Source: Epiperipatus broadwayi (taxonomy: Eukaryota > Onychophora > Udeonychophora > Euonychophora > Peripatidae). From it: a DNA stretch of 64,000 bases. This document shows, in pieces, positions 24,120-36,600 of the stretch. The position numbers and the translations under genes were made by a program. Position 1 is the first letter of the stretch, and the number at the start of each line of letters is the position of its first letter. Location: NCBI GenBank assembly GCA_028023455.1, contig JAQFVV010012420.1:5161770-5225769 (forward strand), written 5' to 3'. The notes beneath the pieces were generated by a model. It did not search any database, was not told the DNA's origin, and saw only the letters and a program-made list of their open reading frames with translations.

Positions 24120-25664
24120 CCCCATTTTAGAAATTAAATAAAGATACAATTTACTGTTTTAATTTTAGATCAGTATTTTTGTAAAATTGATAAATATTTG
24201 CCCATTTTTAAGCATAACAGACCGATTTGACTATAACAATTTCTATTTTTTAAAATCAAATGCACACAGCCAATAATTATTATTCTCTATAATGCATCAT
24301 GTTTACAAGATATAATTTGAACTTCACTGGTTTTAAATACTAAATGATATTAATTGTCTATTTATCTGCATATCTATTGACTATAGGTTATTATTTATAT
24401 GTATCTTGAGTTAATTGTTTTACTTATCAGATCCCTTATAAATTTCCATTAACTAAACCCAAATTCAAACCCTATATTCTAATATGTCATTGTTATTTTA
24501 ATAAATATCAGTGGGTTTAACAAAATTTAAAATTATACAACAAAATTTTATTTTATAATAGAGTGGACTAATAAAAAGTGCACAATATAAAAATAAACAT
24601 ATATCATTATAAATACCTATTCATAAATGAGTATGAACATTCTAATCTTTTAAAAAAGAATAAAACATTTAAGATGTGTTTAATCATATCTGTATAAACT
24701 AATTAGTAAATTTCAAAATATAACCTGTCACATTTGTTTTAAAATATCTTAAGAATAATTTTTATAATGTAAATAGGGAATGTTTCCTTGCATATTAGAT
24801 ATGAATTATGATTTGCCTATTAGACATAATGGTACACTTAAGTATTTTTAATGAAGTTCTAACCATTACCACATATGTAAAGTAATTTGCACTACTCTAT
24901 CCATGTGATACTTATCTTTACTTTTATATATTTTTTATTTTATAAGTTTATGGTTTTGTATATTTAATTAGATATAAAATATTATTTTGCATATTACTTT
25001 TGACTGTAAAATATAGCAGTGATAGACATTTTTTGCCTTTCTGAATCATTCATCAAAATTAATGATATTGAGAAAAATTATCTTTAAAATCAAAAATTAA
25101 CCTCATCAGGTTAAATACAATAGAAATTTTGTAGTGCTTTAAATTAATATAATATTAATAAATCATCTTATTACTGTGTACATGAGAAAAACAAATAAGA
25201 CACTTAACAAATGACCAAATTAAAATTGTATTCTTTTGATTGTATTATTTAATTCATTAGAAAATACTTAAATAAATTATGGCAAAAGAAGATCTAAGAT
25301 GACTAGCAAAAAAAAAAAAAGTTGCCATAGTCATCATTACAATTAATATTAGTTGATATATGATTTCAGTTTGTTTTAATTAATTAAATATCAATTTTGG
25401 GTGCTATCAATTTTGTTTAGAGATTTTTTTATATAGACAGTATAATTTAATACTGATAAATATTGATAATTGATTAAGCTTTAAATTTTAGCATTTTTAT
25501 GATATGGCTTCAATAATTGAGTAATAATAATTTTAAAAAGTATTTAAATATTTATTAATTTTTTAAAAAGTTGTAATAGTATATTATTATGTTTTTATAA
25601 ATTCTTAAAGTTAATTTTTTTGTCATTATTTAATTTTAGGTATTAAATTTTAAATCAATTGCAG
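24120..25664. other. AT-rich sequence, nothing supported
   Basis: No frame or repeat boundary supported. If the exon that follows is real, this is intron. Confidence 0.4.
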
Positions 25665-25712
25665 CTATCTTCATTTCTGGATTAAATTTTAGAAATTTAT
25701 TTCCTGAAAGAT
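25665..25712 (+). CDS. possible 48-bp host exon
   Basis: Preceded by TCAATTGCAG and followed by GTAAGTAT, both good splice sites. Only the frame with two leading bases is open and reads IFISGLNFRNLFPER, ending with one base of a split codon (phase 1). That phase matches the two leading bases of the exon-like segment at 60,290, giving a Tyr codon across the join. No protein family recognised. A chance AG...GTAAGT pair of this size is possible, and the intron would be about 34.6 kb. Confidence 0.35.
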
Positions 25713-25744
25713 GTAAGTATATTTTCTTTAATTTGAAGTTGTTA

Positions 25745-25822
25745 ATAACAACAACAACAATAATAATAATAATAATGGTGGTAGTAATAGTAATAGTAGT
25801 AGCAGTAGTAGCAGCAGCAATA
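25745..25822. repeat. trinucleotide-rich microsatellite
   Basis: Runs of AAC, AAT, GGT/AGT, then AGC and AGTAGC; it sits at the 3' tail of the minus-strand LINE that follows. Confidence 0.85.
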
Positions 25823-25829
25823 ATTCTTC

Positions 25830-26802
25830 AATTTATTCATAAATAAACAGCTCAAGCAAGGCCACAAGCATTTACAAAGTAATACATGTCTGTATTATAA
25901 AATTACAAAGTAGTACATAGTCATGTTTGAAATACTATTTACATTAATAATGTCAATGTAAGATTGATTTTATTTTGTCCTTAAAATGTGTATAGTTGAA
26001 AGATAAAATATCAACATCTCAGACTTTATTATACTCCTGTTGTAATGTATGCTATGGTGAATTAATAGAATGTCTCAACATAGACAAATAAAACATATCA
26101 TGACATCTAGAATTATATGTTGGAATCGAAATTTAAATTCATATTATTGCATATTCTAAGGATACGGTTCCTTACACTAATTTAAATAAAAATGATATGT
26201 CTGTTAAGTCTTTTATTATACACTGTTTATCTTTTCAGTATACATTTTATTTTTATAAATATATTTAAAATAGTTGTCTTGTATTTTTTGTAATTTATTT
26301 ATATTTGTTTGATTGTATGGATTCCAAACAATAGAGCCATAATGCAGAACGGGCACAATTAATGTATCAAATAATAACCTATATATTTTTAATTTAAATT
26401 GAATATTTGATCTCAAAATTATGCCCATAATTTTAAGAGATTTATTAACTACTGTTTGAATATGATCATTAAATGTGTAACCACTTGTGAAAATAATATC
26501 CAGATTGTTCTGTTTAAAAGTTATGACAATTCTGTTTCCATTAACACAATATTAACCATTACTTACTGTTGTTTTCTTTGTAGAAGACACCAAATTGCAT
26601 TTTTTATGTTTATTTGCATATTATTGATATGGCACAAATTGCAAAAAATAATTTTATAATACTTTATAATCATTTATATGTTGGATCTCCAAAAAGATCT
26701 TAATATCATCTGCATTATATAATTTATTTTTCCCAGCTATGACAGAAGCCAAATCAGAAGTATAAATGGCAAAAAGAGTGGGGCTGAAAATACTTCCTAA
26801 TT
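25830..26802 (-). pseudogene. LINE fragment, Jockey/CR1-like RT C-terminus and 3' tail
   Basis: Minus strand from 26,800: a GSIFSPTLFAIYTSDL block, then YNADDIKIF (RT motif C region, with N for the first residue after Y), and at 26,428-26,216 a C-terminal stretch with VLHYGSIVWNPYNQTNI and KLQKIQDNYFKYI, typical of LINE RT C-termini. The tail ends near the microsatellite. The RT N-terminus is cut off exactly where the next LINE fragment begins, so the neighbour probably inserted here. Stops and frameshifts throughout. Confidence 0.8.
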
Positions 26803-28073
26803 CAATTCAATTCATTTATTTAAGTACCAAACAACAGCATATAGCTAATTACAGTTAACACATTAAAAAAAAAAAAGATTAAAGGGATAAACATAATTTT
26901 CATAACATAATAATAATAAAAAGTAATAGTCAATTTAACAGATACGTATATACATAAACAAAATCAATTTAAACCAATTAACAATGGCATTTAAATTTAA
27001 TAATATTACAAAATTGTTTATAATCTAAATTAATTATATAAAGATGATAGTCTAAATAAAGGAGAAAATTTAAAGACATTGGTATGACATGCTTTAATAT
27101 AACAGACAGAAGCAGACTGAATATCATGTACATAAGGTCTAATTATAATAATAGAAATTGTATCAGATAGAATAACTATTTTATTAACAATTCTATAAAA
27201 ATATTTAAGATCTCAATATTTTCTTTCAGAAGAAAGATGAAAAATAATTTTATTTCCCAGAGAAACATATTGGGAAAATTTATTAGATCACTGATTGTAA
27301 TAAATTATATTCCTGTTTAGAGCTAGGATTCCAAATGATTGATCAATATTCAATGATGGGAAGAACCAATAACAAAAATAATTTGAATTTTGTATCATCA
27401 CTAAAGTGACAACCATAATTTTTAAAGCCTTACGAATAATCATTTCCAAATGAGGAAGAAAGAATCCATTGCTAAAAAATATAACTCCCAAATCTTTTTG
27501 GGATTCAAGATAATTGATTTTGTGAGAATTAATAAAAAAAATAAGTAAAACTTCAGATTTTTTAAAGTATGAGACTAGGAAAAATTTATTGAAATTAACT
27601 ATCATATTATTTAAATCACACCATCTCTATCCCTTTGAATGAGGGTGCAATCAATCACTGATATGATGCTTCTAAAGATTTTACAGTTATCACCATAGCA
27701 TAAAAGATAAGATTTTAAGAAATCCTTAAAATCATTCATGTAAATGTTAAAAAGTATAGGTGCCAAATACAATCTAGAGGACCTCCCAAATTATATTCAA
27801 AATTAGATGAAATATTATTATTATATTTGACATATGCTGTATGACCATGAAGAAAGGATTGAAACCAATAAATAAGTTTAGTAGAAAAACCCCCTTGATA
27901 TAATTTGGGAAAAAGAATGGTGTGATCTATTTTATCAAATGCTTTTGATAAATCAAAATAAATAGGATCAAGCCTCTGCTGGTCCTCAATCTCATGTGCT
28001 ATATAATTATAAATTGTTAGCAAATTTGTTTTTACAGATCTATTAAAAATAAAACCATGCTGTGAAGAAGAAA
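26803..28073 (-). pseudogene. LINE fragment, Jockey/CR1-like RT, 5'-truncated
   Basis: Minus strand from 28,073: SSQHGF-like start, IYFDLSKAFDKIDHTILF (motif A), LGGPLDCI in the place of GVPQGS, then after frameshifts SQKDLGVIFFSNGFFLPHLE and IIRKALK. The 3' end carries a GAATTGAATTGAATT tail at about 26,805-26,820, the same tail type as the LINE ending at 32,411. Truncated upstream of motif A where the LTR of 28.07-32.41 kb starts. Inactive. Confidence 0.8.
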
Positions 28074-28342
28074 TGAGTTAACTTAACTAGCACGAATGCT
28101 TTAATATATTCTCTACACAGTAAAATACTATTTAGATTGGATTCCCTTTAAGATCAATGCTGAATTAACAAAATTGGCGGGTTGAACTGACTAACGGAAG
28201 TTATATTTCAGATACAAGTGCGTAAAGAAAAACATATAACTCTTAAGTCTTATTGCATCTCATATGTGCCTTATTCACGGGATTTTTACCGGTGTAACGA
28301 TTCCCTGGGACCGATTCTCATTGCTGTGGTATTGGAGGCCAT

Positions 28343-28573
28343 TTAGTTCGGCTGATCGAGCAATTTATATATGTGAATGGGAGTCTTACGCTCTGGACGA
28401 GTCTCATGCTCCTTTATAAGATATGCAAGATGGGTTGGCGTGTACCAGTCACCACCTGAAGAAATAATTGCCCGAACTAAGGTAATGATGCAGCGCGACG
28501 ACATGCAATCATTAAAGTCATACAGCAATAAGAAAATACGCCATAGCGTTTCGTAAGGACACATATGCACCAC
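28343..28573 (-). other. GC-richer open stretch within the truncated LTR
   Basis: A 76-codon frame without recognisable motif. Two conserved LTR blocks (28,471-28,482 and 28,342-28,359) lie inside it, so the conservation is better explained by LTR homology than by a gene. Confidence 0.4.
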
Positions 28574-30100
28574 TGACTAGATAATCATATTTAAAAATTA
28601 AGACGCTAAAATACAAGTTTCTTTCATGAAACTACCCACATCAGTTCATGTTACAGTACTCTTAATAGTACTAATTAAGGGAATTTATGAATCCAATCTA
28701 CAGAGTTAGCTATATAGGCTTTGATTTACTTAGCTTAAGGAGGATTACAGCATATGGGGAATTAAAATATAAACTTATAGATTTATGCTGTATTTATATA
28801 ACTTTAACTAAATATTTATTTAAACTATCAACTTAAAAAGCAAATCTATATTAAGGTGATGATACGTTTGTAATGAATTTCAATTATAGACATTTTATCC
28901 TTTCCAAAACAGAGCTTTTTATTTCGTATGCAATTATACGTTTTATATATATACGCGCACTTACATATATATGCGAGCGAATCTTTATTTAATACTCGCG
29001 AATAGTTTAATTTAAGAATAAAGCTCGGTTTTGAAGTTTGATAGCATAAACAAGATAACGTAACTAAATAATAATATTGGCATAGATCAACTTAAGAAAT
29101 GCATATTTAAATCATAATAACATTTCAAACAAGTGAAATTTGATAATTGTTTATTTTAAAAGGAAAGATGTGCGAGGTTCGCTAAAACAAGTTTGATTTA
29201 GTTTTATAATGCTATCTCTGAAATTTAATGACGGCAAACATTATCATTAACTTAAAACATATATAAATTATCATAGAAATCTTAATATTACTTTAAACAG
29301 CTTATTGTATATTATAAGTAACAAAATTAGATAGAAGATTTAATTTCTACGTTAAGCGAATTGAAATAGATAGCGTAACTAAATCAAATATTATTTTAGG
29401 AGTAAACCAAAACATAAAATCATACAATTATATTAATAAAGATGTGTGTGAATGCGCGTATTTTAGATAAACCATAATTCATTTATAGATGAGTTTAAAT
29501 CAACTCAATCACATTAAATCATTTAATATTTTAAATCATTCAATAATTTGTTTATCAAGTAGATCATTTTTATCAGTTAATTTTATATCAGTTAATTCAT
29601 GTTTTTATCAGAAATCAATTTGTATCAGGCATATTTATGTCAAGTTTTAAATTTGTATCAATTTTTAAAATCAGGCAAGGCTTTAGGATTTAGATACAGT
29701 TATTAATAATCATAATTTAGGTGAGTTTTTAGATTAAAATTATAAAACAAGATATACATAATTTTCACTTACAATATTTAGATGGCCATTAATTTGAGGT
29801 TAAGCTAGCATTTACTTGGAATTGGTTGAAGGTTTTAGATTAGAAGAGTATTTACCGTTGTTAATCTTGATGTTTCTCTGTACTGCGGGTTCTCTGGATA
29901 GCGTGGCATCCTTTAGATTCTGGTGGTCTGCTCCTGTTTTCTCGGCTTAGCTGGCTGTTCGCCGGGCAGAAGGCTAGATTCGAAGCCTGTTACCCCGACA
30001 TATTATTAATTCACTTTATTAAAATATATCTTGATGACTCTTAGAAAATATCTCAATAAGAATAATCTCAGAATAATTTATGAAAGATGGCTGCTACTTC

Positions 30101-30125
30101 TTTTATATTACTATCCCCCCCCCCC
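30101..30125 (-). promoter_or_regulatory. G-run and TATA-like box of the truncated LTR
   Basis: On the minus strand a run of 13 G is followed within a few bases by AATATAAAAGAAG. Order and spacing match the pair at 12,419-12,445. Confidence 0.45.
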
Positions 30126-30524
30126 TCTCTTTCATTACTTTATTTTCTTAGAATTGTTTTCCTGCCCCGTACGATAATAACCAATTATAGCAGGAGCCTG
30201 CTGTTTTAAATAGGTAAAAAAAAAAGCTATTCACTGGCTGTAATTTATTCCGTTTTCCAAGTTTTATTCTAAATATAAATTTTTAATTAATCTAATATCG
30301 GTAAAGATTAATTATATTGGCGACCGTATGTCCAGAAAACAAATCTAAGATTTAGAAAAACATTTTATTATATATGTAACTTGACCGTTCTAATTTACCG
30401 ATATATGCAGAATTATACAATTTTGAAAATATATAATACTAAATATAAACACATACACTCTTAGCTGTCAAGCACAGTCCAAAGCCAACAAGCGAATAAC
30501 AGGGTTTGAGAAATTAACCTATCC

Positions 30525-30690
30525 AGACCCTTCTCCAGCCGGTTTCGGGCTATGGCCCCGTCAGTGGGGCTAGAAATTCGGACACAGACCTAAAATTCAC
30601 CAACCGCCTTTTCAAACGTTTTAGAGAACCTGAATTTTCGGACATGAAAAGTCTTTAACCAGCTATCTAACTAAATAGCAGGGACAAGTC
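30525..30690 (-). repeat. inverted partial unit at the edge of the tandem array
   Basis: CGGACATGAAAAG, CCAGCTATCTAACTAAATAG and GGCCCCGTCAGTGG match the reverse complement of the array unit, with many small gaps. It faces the array head-on. Confidence 0.7.
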
Positions 30691-30731
30691 AGTCCCTTTC
30701 TACCTCCACTGCGTGGGCCAAAGCCCAACCA

Positions 30732-32055
30732 GGTCTGGAGATAGAGTGTTCTGGATAGAGTTTTAAATATTTCTCATAACCGCCTTGTTAATTCGAGCTT
30801 GTTAGAGCTATTGGTCGCCTCTAGTGCATTTTGTAATTACAAGCTCATAAAGAATGTCAGTTATATATGACTGCTTTTAATATTATAATTTACCTTTAAG
30901 GCTTTGGCTATGCTGAGCCTATTAGAATAGGTAGATCTGAATATACTTCAGTCCCATATAGCTATTTAAGTTAGTAGCTGGATTTAAAGACATTTTCATG
31001 TCCGAAAAATTCAGAGTTTCTTCTTAAATATACGTTTGAAATAAGTGCTGGTTTTTGAGTTGATATTTTAGGTCTAGTGTCCGAATATTCTAGCTCTCCA
31101 CTGACGTGGGCCATAAGCCGACCAGGTCTGGAGATAAGAGTGTTCTGGATAGAGTTTTAAATATTTCTCATAACCGCCTGTTAATTTCGAGCTTGTTAGA
31201 GCTATTGGTCGCTCTCTATGTGCATTTTGTAATTACAAGCTCTAAAAGTAATGTCATGTTATATATGACTTGCTTTATTAATTATTATAATTTTACCTTT
31301 AAGGCTTTGGCTATGCTGAGCCTATTAGAATATGGTAGATCTGAATATACTTCAGTCCCATATAGCTATTTAAGTTAGATAGCTGGATTTAAAGACATTT
31401 TCATGTCCGAAAAATTCAGAGTTTCTTCTTAAATATACGTTTGAAATAAGTGCTGGTTTTTTGAGTTGATATTTTAGGTCTAGTGTCCGAATATTCTAGC
31501 TCTCCACTGACGTGGGCCATAAGCCCGAAACCATGGTCTGGAGATAAGAGTGTTCTGGATAGAGATTTTAAATATTTCTCATAACCGCACTTGTTAATTT
31601 ACGAGCTTGTTAGAGCTATTGGTACGCTCTCTATGTGCATTTTTGTAATTACAAGCTCATAAAAGTAATGTCATGTTATATATGACTTGCTTTATTAATT
31701 ATTATAATTTTACCTTTAAGGCTTTGGCTATGCTGAGCCTATTAGAATATGGTAGATCTGAATATACTTCAGTCCCATATAGCTATTTAAGTTAGATAGC
31801 TGGATTTAAAGACATTTTCATGTCCGAAAAATTCAGAGTTTCTTCTTAAATATACGTTTGAAATAAGTGCTGGTTTTTTGAGTTGATATTTTAGGTCTAG
31901 TGTCCGAATATTCTAGCTCTCCACTGACGTAGGCCATAAGCCCGAAACCATGGTCTGGAGATAAGAGTGTTCTGGATAGAGATTTTAAATATTTCTCATA
32001 ACCGCACTTGTTAATTTACGAGCTTGTTAGAGCTATTGGTACGCTCTCTATGTGA
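30732..32055 (+). repeat. tandem array, three full units of about 393-417 bp plus a partial fourth
   Basis: Unit starts GGTCTGGAGATA at 30,732, 31,125, 31,535 and 31,952; spacing 393, 410 and 417 bp. Units carry GTTCTGGATAGAG, CCCATATAGCTATTTAAG, CATTTTCATGTCCGAAAAAT and CCACTGACGT. The increase in length comes from many scattered one-base differences. The unit is partly similar to the satellite at 2.5-3.4 kb. Confidence 0.9.
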
Positions 32056-32480
32056 ATTTACTAAATATATAAAATTATTGAAAACAAAATGTTTTATAAT
32101 CTATTAACATTTATATTCTTGCATATATGTAGTCTAAAATTACACATACAATTAGTTTTTCACTTTGCAATTATTAATAATCTATATATGTGCCCATTTT
32201 GCTTAAGGTAAATAAATGAATAATTCAGTAAATATTTAAAGATATACGCACACATATATGATTGACTTAATTAGATTCAAATTTAGATGGGATTTATTTA
32301 GATTATTATTAATAAATATACGAGGATTGGTGGTATCTATATATGTATGAATACTACTATATAGCATATATAGTAGGTGAAACATTTATGTTGAAAAGCT
32401 GACTGTTTCAATAATAATAATAATTCAATTCAATTGTTTATTAACATGTAAACATACAGTACAAACAAAGACCAAAAAGT

Positions 32481-34073
32481 TTACATTTGATTGCTATTAC
32501 AGCTCAATAACTGCTGAATTGCTTTTTTAAAACTATTCTTTGATAAATTAAAAATATCAATGCTTTTAAAATGTTTATTATAAAAATCTGGTAATCTAAT
32601 TAGTGTAGATCTTTTCAAACAGTCTGAATGAAAATGAGGTATATGAAATAGTTCAGTATTTTTACTATTCAGCTTGGGGATTCTATATTGTATTTTTGTC
32701 TCCAACTCAGAAATATCTATTTCTCCTTTCACTATCTTTTGCAATATTATCATGTCACTAATAAGTCTATGATTAAATAACTTATTACTTAAATTTCCTG
32801 ATTTTTTTTTTTAAGCATTATTAATTTTCCAAAATTTATGTTCAACACTTTGAATCATATTAATATATGAAATTATATCTGCATTTCATATAACTGATCC
32901 TTAATGAAATACTGGAATCACTAACATTGTAAATAACATCAATATAGTATTTAAATCAAAATTATTACTTATCCTCAAAATAGGATCTAATACTTTATGT
33001 GCTTTTCTTACACTATATGAAACAATCTCTGTAAATGATCCATTAGCAGAGAAAATTATTCCCAAATCCTTATGATTAATATCTCGGGGAATATGTTTAT
33101 TATTTAATGTGTAATTATATAAACTTTTACCAGATTTCCTAGTAAATGTTACAATTTTACATTTGCTAGCATTTATAATCATACCATTTTTAATACACCA
33201 TCTATGTAGACATTCTAACATATTTTGCAACTCCAAATGATCTGATGAACTATAAATTGTTTTAAATATTTTCATATCATCAGCATAACAAAAAATATTC
33301 TTACCATTTGTAAAACAATGCAAATCTGAAGTAATTATTGCAAATAAATAAGGACTTAATACACTACCTTGTGCCACTCCACAAATAGGATAAATACAAT
33401 TTGACTATTCATTATTAAAGAAAATATAATGAGGCCTATTCAATAAATAAGATTTAGAAAGTTCGATCAAATGTTTAGATAATCCATATGCAGCTAATTT
33501 TAATAACAAATTCCCATGATTCACTCTATCAAAGGCTTTACTTAAATCCACATATATAACATCTAATTGTTTTTGCTGATCAAAATTGTGTGCTATTATA
33601 TCATTTATTGTAATTAAATTTGTATTTATTGACTTTCCTCGTATAAATCCATGCTGATAATTAGGAAACCATTTGGAAAAATTATTAGATAAATGCTTAA
33701 GGAGACACTTATCAAAGATTTTGGCTGTAATACAAAGTAGAGATATAGGTCTATAATTCTCAACCTTTATTTTAGATCCCCTCTTGTGTATTGGTACCAC
33801 TTTTGTTTCTTTCCATAAAGAAGGATAAGTATTAGACTTCAGAGATAAATCAAATAAATGCTTCAATACTGGAGCCAATAATTGTCCACAACCCTTGTAA
33901 ATAAATGATAGTATTTTATCTATCCCCACATTTCTTTTATTTTTAAGTTGTGCAATAGATGAAAGAATTGACTCTATAGATATCTGATTAAAATTTAAAG
34001 TTTCATTATTAACATTAATTAATATCTCATAACTAAAATTATCATTACTATTACTATAAGTACCATCTTCCAC
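32481..34073 (-). pseudogene. LINE reverse transcriptase and C-terminal domain
   Basis: From 34,073: linker, LKNKRNVGIDKILSF (near residue 40), VVPIHKRGSK and NYRPISLL (near 90-110), YQHGFIRGKS, then VDLSKAFDRVNH (motif A). After a break at 33,405-33,377: AQGSVLSPYLFAI (motif B) and FCYADDMKIF (motif C, catalytic Asp pair intact). Then KDLGIIFSANGSF and, at 32,753-32,481, a C-terminal stretch with KIQYRIPKLNSKN and LIRLPDFYNKHF. Copies RNA at the nick made by the endonuclease. Frame broken at about 33.4, 32.9 and 32.8 kb. Confidence 0.9.
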
Positions 34074-34213
34074 ATTTAAATTGAATAAAGATGAGACATC
34101 ATTTGCTACTATTCCTATATTTTCATTTTGTAAGGTATTTCTTTTTGGTATAAGGAATTTAATACATCACCAAAAATCTTTTGGATTCCTTACCAAATTA
34201 CTTTCAGTTCTCT

Positions 34214-35368
34214 TTAAATAATCCTGAAAATCCTTTTTTTTTTAAAAAAAATAATTTTTGTAAATGACCTATATATCCTAAAATTATGCCAGTCAAATAA
34301 AGAGCCAGTAATTTTAAAATCTTTATAAAATTTTAGTTTGCACTTAATTCCTTTAATAAGAACCATAGAAAACCAAACTGGATATTTAGTATGAACTTTC
34401 AAACTAGGTATAAATTTATTTATATGTTCTGTAAGCCTATTCTGAAAATTAACAGCAGCATCTTCCACATTATTGCAATTATACACACATGCCCAACTAT
34501 CATGCTGTAATGCCTTGTACAAACCCAAATAATTACCTTTGGAATAACATCTTTTAAAATTATAAATGTGTTTTACATTTTTATATTGAAATATGCAATC
34601 AACATCCAAAGATGGATGAAAAACATCTTCTTTAACAAGAGGCTGATTATACTTAGTGCATTTTAAGTTAGATGGAAAATTATTAAAAACTAAATCTAGT
34701 GTAATCCCATAATTATTACAGATATCTTTACTTTGTGTAAGATTCAGCATATTAACAGCAGATAGTAACCTTAATGACTTAGAATTAAGATGAGTATGTT
34801 TATTATTTATAAACTTAGGAATGTTAAAGTCACCAACAATCATAACTGATCCTGTAAATATCACAAGCAATTCTTCAACAATATTAAAATAATCATTAAA
34901 CTGCAAAATACTAATTTTTGGCTGTAAATAAACATTACTAATGATCAAATTTTCATATCCTAAATTAATAGATATCCAAATGCATTCAACATCTGTATGT
35001 AAATCTAATACCATGCATTCAAAATGAGATTTAACAGCAATAAGAATACCACCTCCTCTATTAGCCATATTCATATTTTGATCATACCTAAAAACTTTAT
35101 ATCGATTATCCAATAACTGACAATCAAAAATATCTTCAACAAGCCATATTTCTGTGATGAAAATTATATCATAATTCGTTAATAAAACTGCTTCATAAAA
35201 TTCCTGAAGTTTTGTCCTAAAACCTCTTGAATTTTGATAACAACAATTGAGCATATTACTTTTATTCATTATTTTTTGAGTTATATGTGTACTACCATTT
35301 AAAACACTATTATTCAATTCATTCACAGTAACAGTTATATTTTTATTTAACTTCCCAAAGAAAGGCAA
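34214..35368 (-). pseudogene. LINE APE-type endonuclease
   Basis: A 384-codon frame: NCCYQNSRGFRTKLQEF near residue 42, DIIFITEIWL (conserved Glu) near 70, GGGILIAVK near 103, ISNVYLQP near 143, VGDFNIPKF (the GDFN motif) near 178, and a C-terminal region linking to RT. The order is that of apurinic-type endonucleases of Jockey/CR1 LINEs, which nick target DNA. Frame broken at 34,214 in an A-tract before the RT frame. Confidence 0.88.
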
Positions 35369-35386
35369 TATAATTGCATGTTCCGG

Positions 35387-36533
35387 CTACAAATTTTCAT
35401 CAGTCATTTTATTACTATAGGACTCCGGTATAGAAATATAAAATGAAGCATATTTTAAATTTACAGATAAAATTTTATGACACACTACTGAAATATTTAA
35501 TGCAGTTTCTAAATAACTTTTAATCTCCTCTGCTGAGGTCACTGGGGAAAATCTAGTTAGAAAATATTTTTTAAAATGCATTCTAGGTTTAACTGTTTTC
35601 AATATGTGATCCAAATTTTTACCAATCACTGGCTTTTCTTTTCTTATATATTTTTTATTTTTAAAATTGACAATATTAAATTCTTCATGATTTAAACTTT
35701 CAGAAGTATTTAATTTCCCATTTGTAACATCATTAGTAACATTTGATTTAACTTTTTTTATTGTTATAGTCTTTTTATTATCAATATGTTTTTCTTTATT
35801 TTTAATTAAAATATCTTTATATGAAGGCTTAATAACTTTCTTAATTATAGAATAGTTATCATCTTTCTCATCATTTTATTTCTTATCTTGATTGGAAATA
35901 TTCTTCTTTATTATCTCACAATTATTTCCTGTAGATACAAGACATTTTTTCGTTTCCAAAGTAACTTGATCGTTATCAAGTGTAACAACATCACTCTTGA
36001 ATTCTACTTTATCAAAATGCTTCAAAATAGATGATTTCAAAAAATTATTTTCAGCTTTAATTTGCATTAAAGAATTATTGACATCATTTAATTTGGCCAG
36101 TATTTCTTTTAAAATATTTTTATTATCACAGCAACTTATATCAGAATGTTCATTATCTTTCATAATTGAACTTTTTTTTTATTTCTGTATCAGTATATAA
36201 ATCTTTAGATAAATTTATTGATTCAGTAGAAAATATTTTTAAATTTTGTTGTTCTATTAAATCATTATAAGAGCATTTTAAACATTTATAATAATTTTCC
36301 CCATTTTCGGTTAATAATTGTAAATCAATTTCTTTTAAATTAACACATTTTAAATGAAATTTATTACCACAAATACCATTACATTCAATATATTTCTGAT
36401 ATTCATGAGTAATAATGTTTTTACAAATTCCACATATTTCCCTTAAATTGATTGAAGAATCCAAATGACAATTCTTAAAACAAGTAGCATGAATTTTTTG
36501 GTCACAAATTTTACAAATCCTTTTGTTTCCCAT
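35387..36533 (-). pseudogene. LINE ORF1 with PHD-like zinc cluster
   Basis: From 36,533 the frame reads RICKICDQKIHATCFKNC, then CGICKNII, IECNGICGNKFHLKCV and YYKCLKC: Cys/His spacing of a PHD finger, as in ORF1 of several Jockey/CR1 elements. A Lys/Asn-rich coiled-coil-like stretch (ILAKLNDVNNSLMQIKAEN) follows at 36,163-35,876. A last piece at 35,629-35,387 has FLTRFSPVTSAEEIKSYLE, similar to the C-terminal part of such ORF1 proteins. Role: RNA binding and particle formation. Broken at about 36.16, 35.88 and upstream of 36.53 kb, where CAHCDN continues the zinc cluster in another frame. Confidence 0.75.
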
Positions 36534-36600
36534 ATATTAAATTGTCACAATGAGCACATATTATTCTTTGTTTAATAGCATCTTGTTTAACTTGATCAGT

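Larger units (their letters stand above)
28074..32410 (-). mobile_element. truncated long LTR related to the 11.7-22 kb element
   Basis: The minus-strand start at 32,410 reads TGAAACAGT and then GTTTCACCTA, as in the 3' LTR at 19,029 (GTTTCACCTA). A G-run and TATAAAA follow at 30,125-30,101. Four further blocks are collinear with the 5' LTR: TTACGAA-C-CT--GG near 28,558 (13,511), CCTTAGTTCGG at 28,482 (13,596), CCGAACTAAA at 28,351 (13,712) and TTCAGCATTGATCT near 28,165 (13,882). Start-to-TATA is about 2.3 kb against 0.77 kb; the 1.5-kb excess equals the tandem array. The last ~600 bp are missing. No second LTR found. Confidence 0.7.
32411..36600 (-). mobile_element. near full-length Jockey/CR1-like LINE
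   Basis: About 4.2 kb on the minus strand with 5' ORF1 (PHD-like zinc cluster), APE endonuclease, reverse transcriptase, C-terminal domain and a 3' tail of CAATTGAATTGAATT plus ATT repeats at 32,434-32,411. All parts are in order, but several stops and frameshifts make it inactive. It abuts the A-rich 3' end of another LINE at 36.6 kb. Its parts are listed separately. Confidence 0.88.

Noticed and set aside
29968-29998. Primer-binding-site-like stretch on the minus strand (TGTCGGGGTAACAGG then CTTCGAATC)
   Set aside because: Collinearity with the 11.7-kb LTR puts it about 100 bp after the TATA box, inside the LTR's R-U5 part, not at an LTR border.
30112-30132. Minus-strand purine tract (GAAAGAGAGGGGGG) as a polypurine tract
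   Set aside because: The same G-run occurs inside both LTRs of the complete element just before a TATA-like box, so it is an LTR-internal feature.
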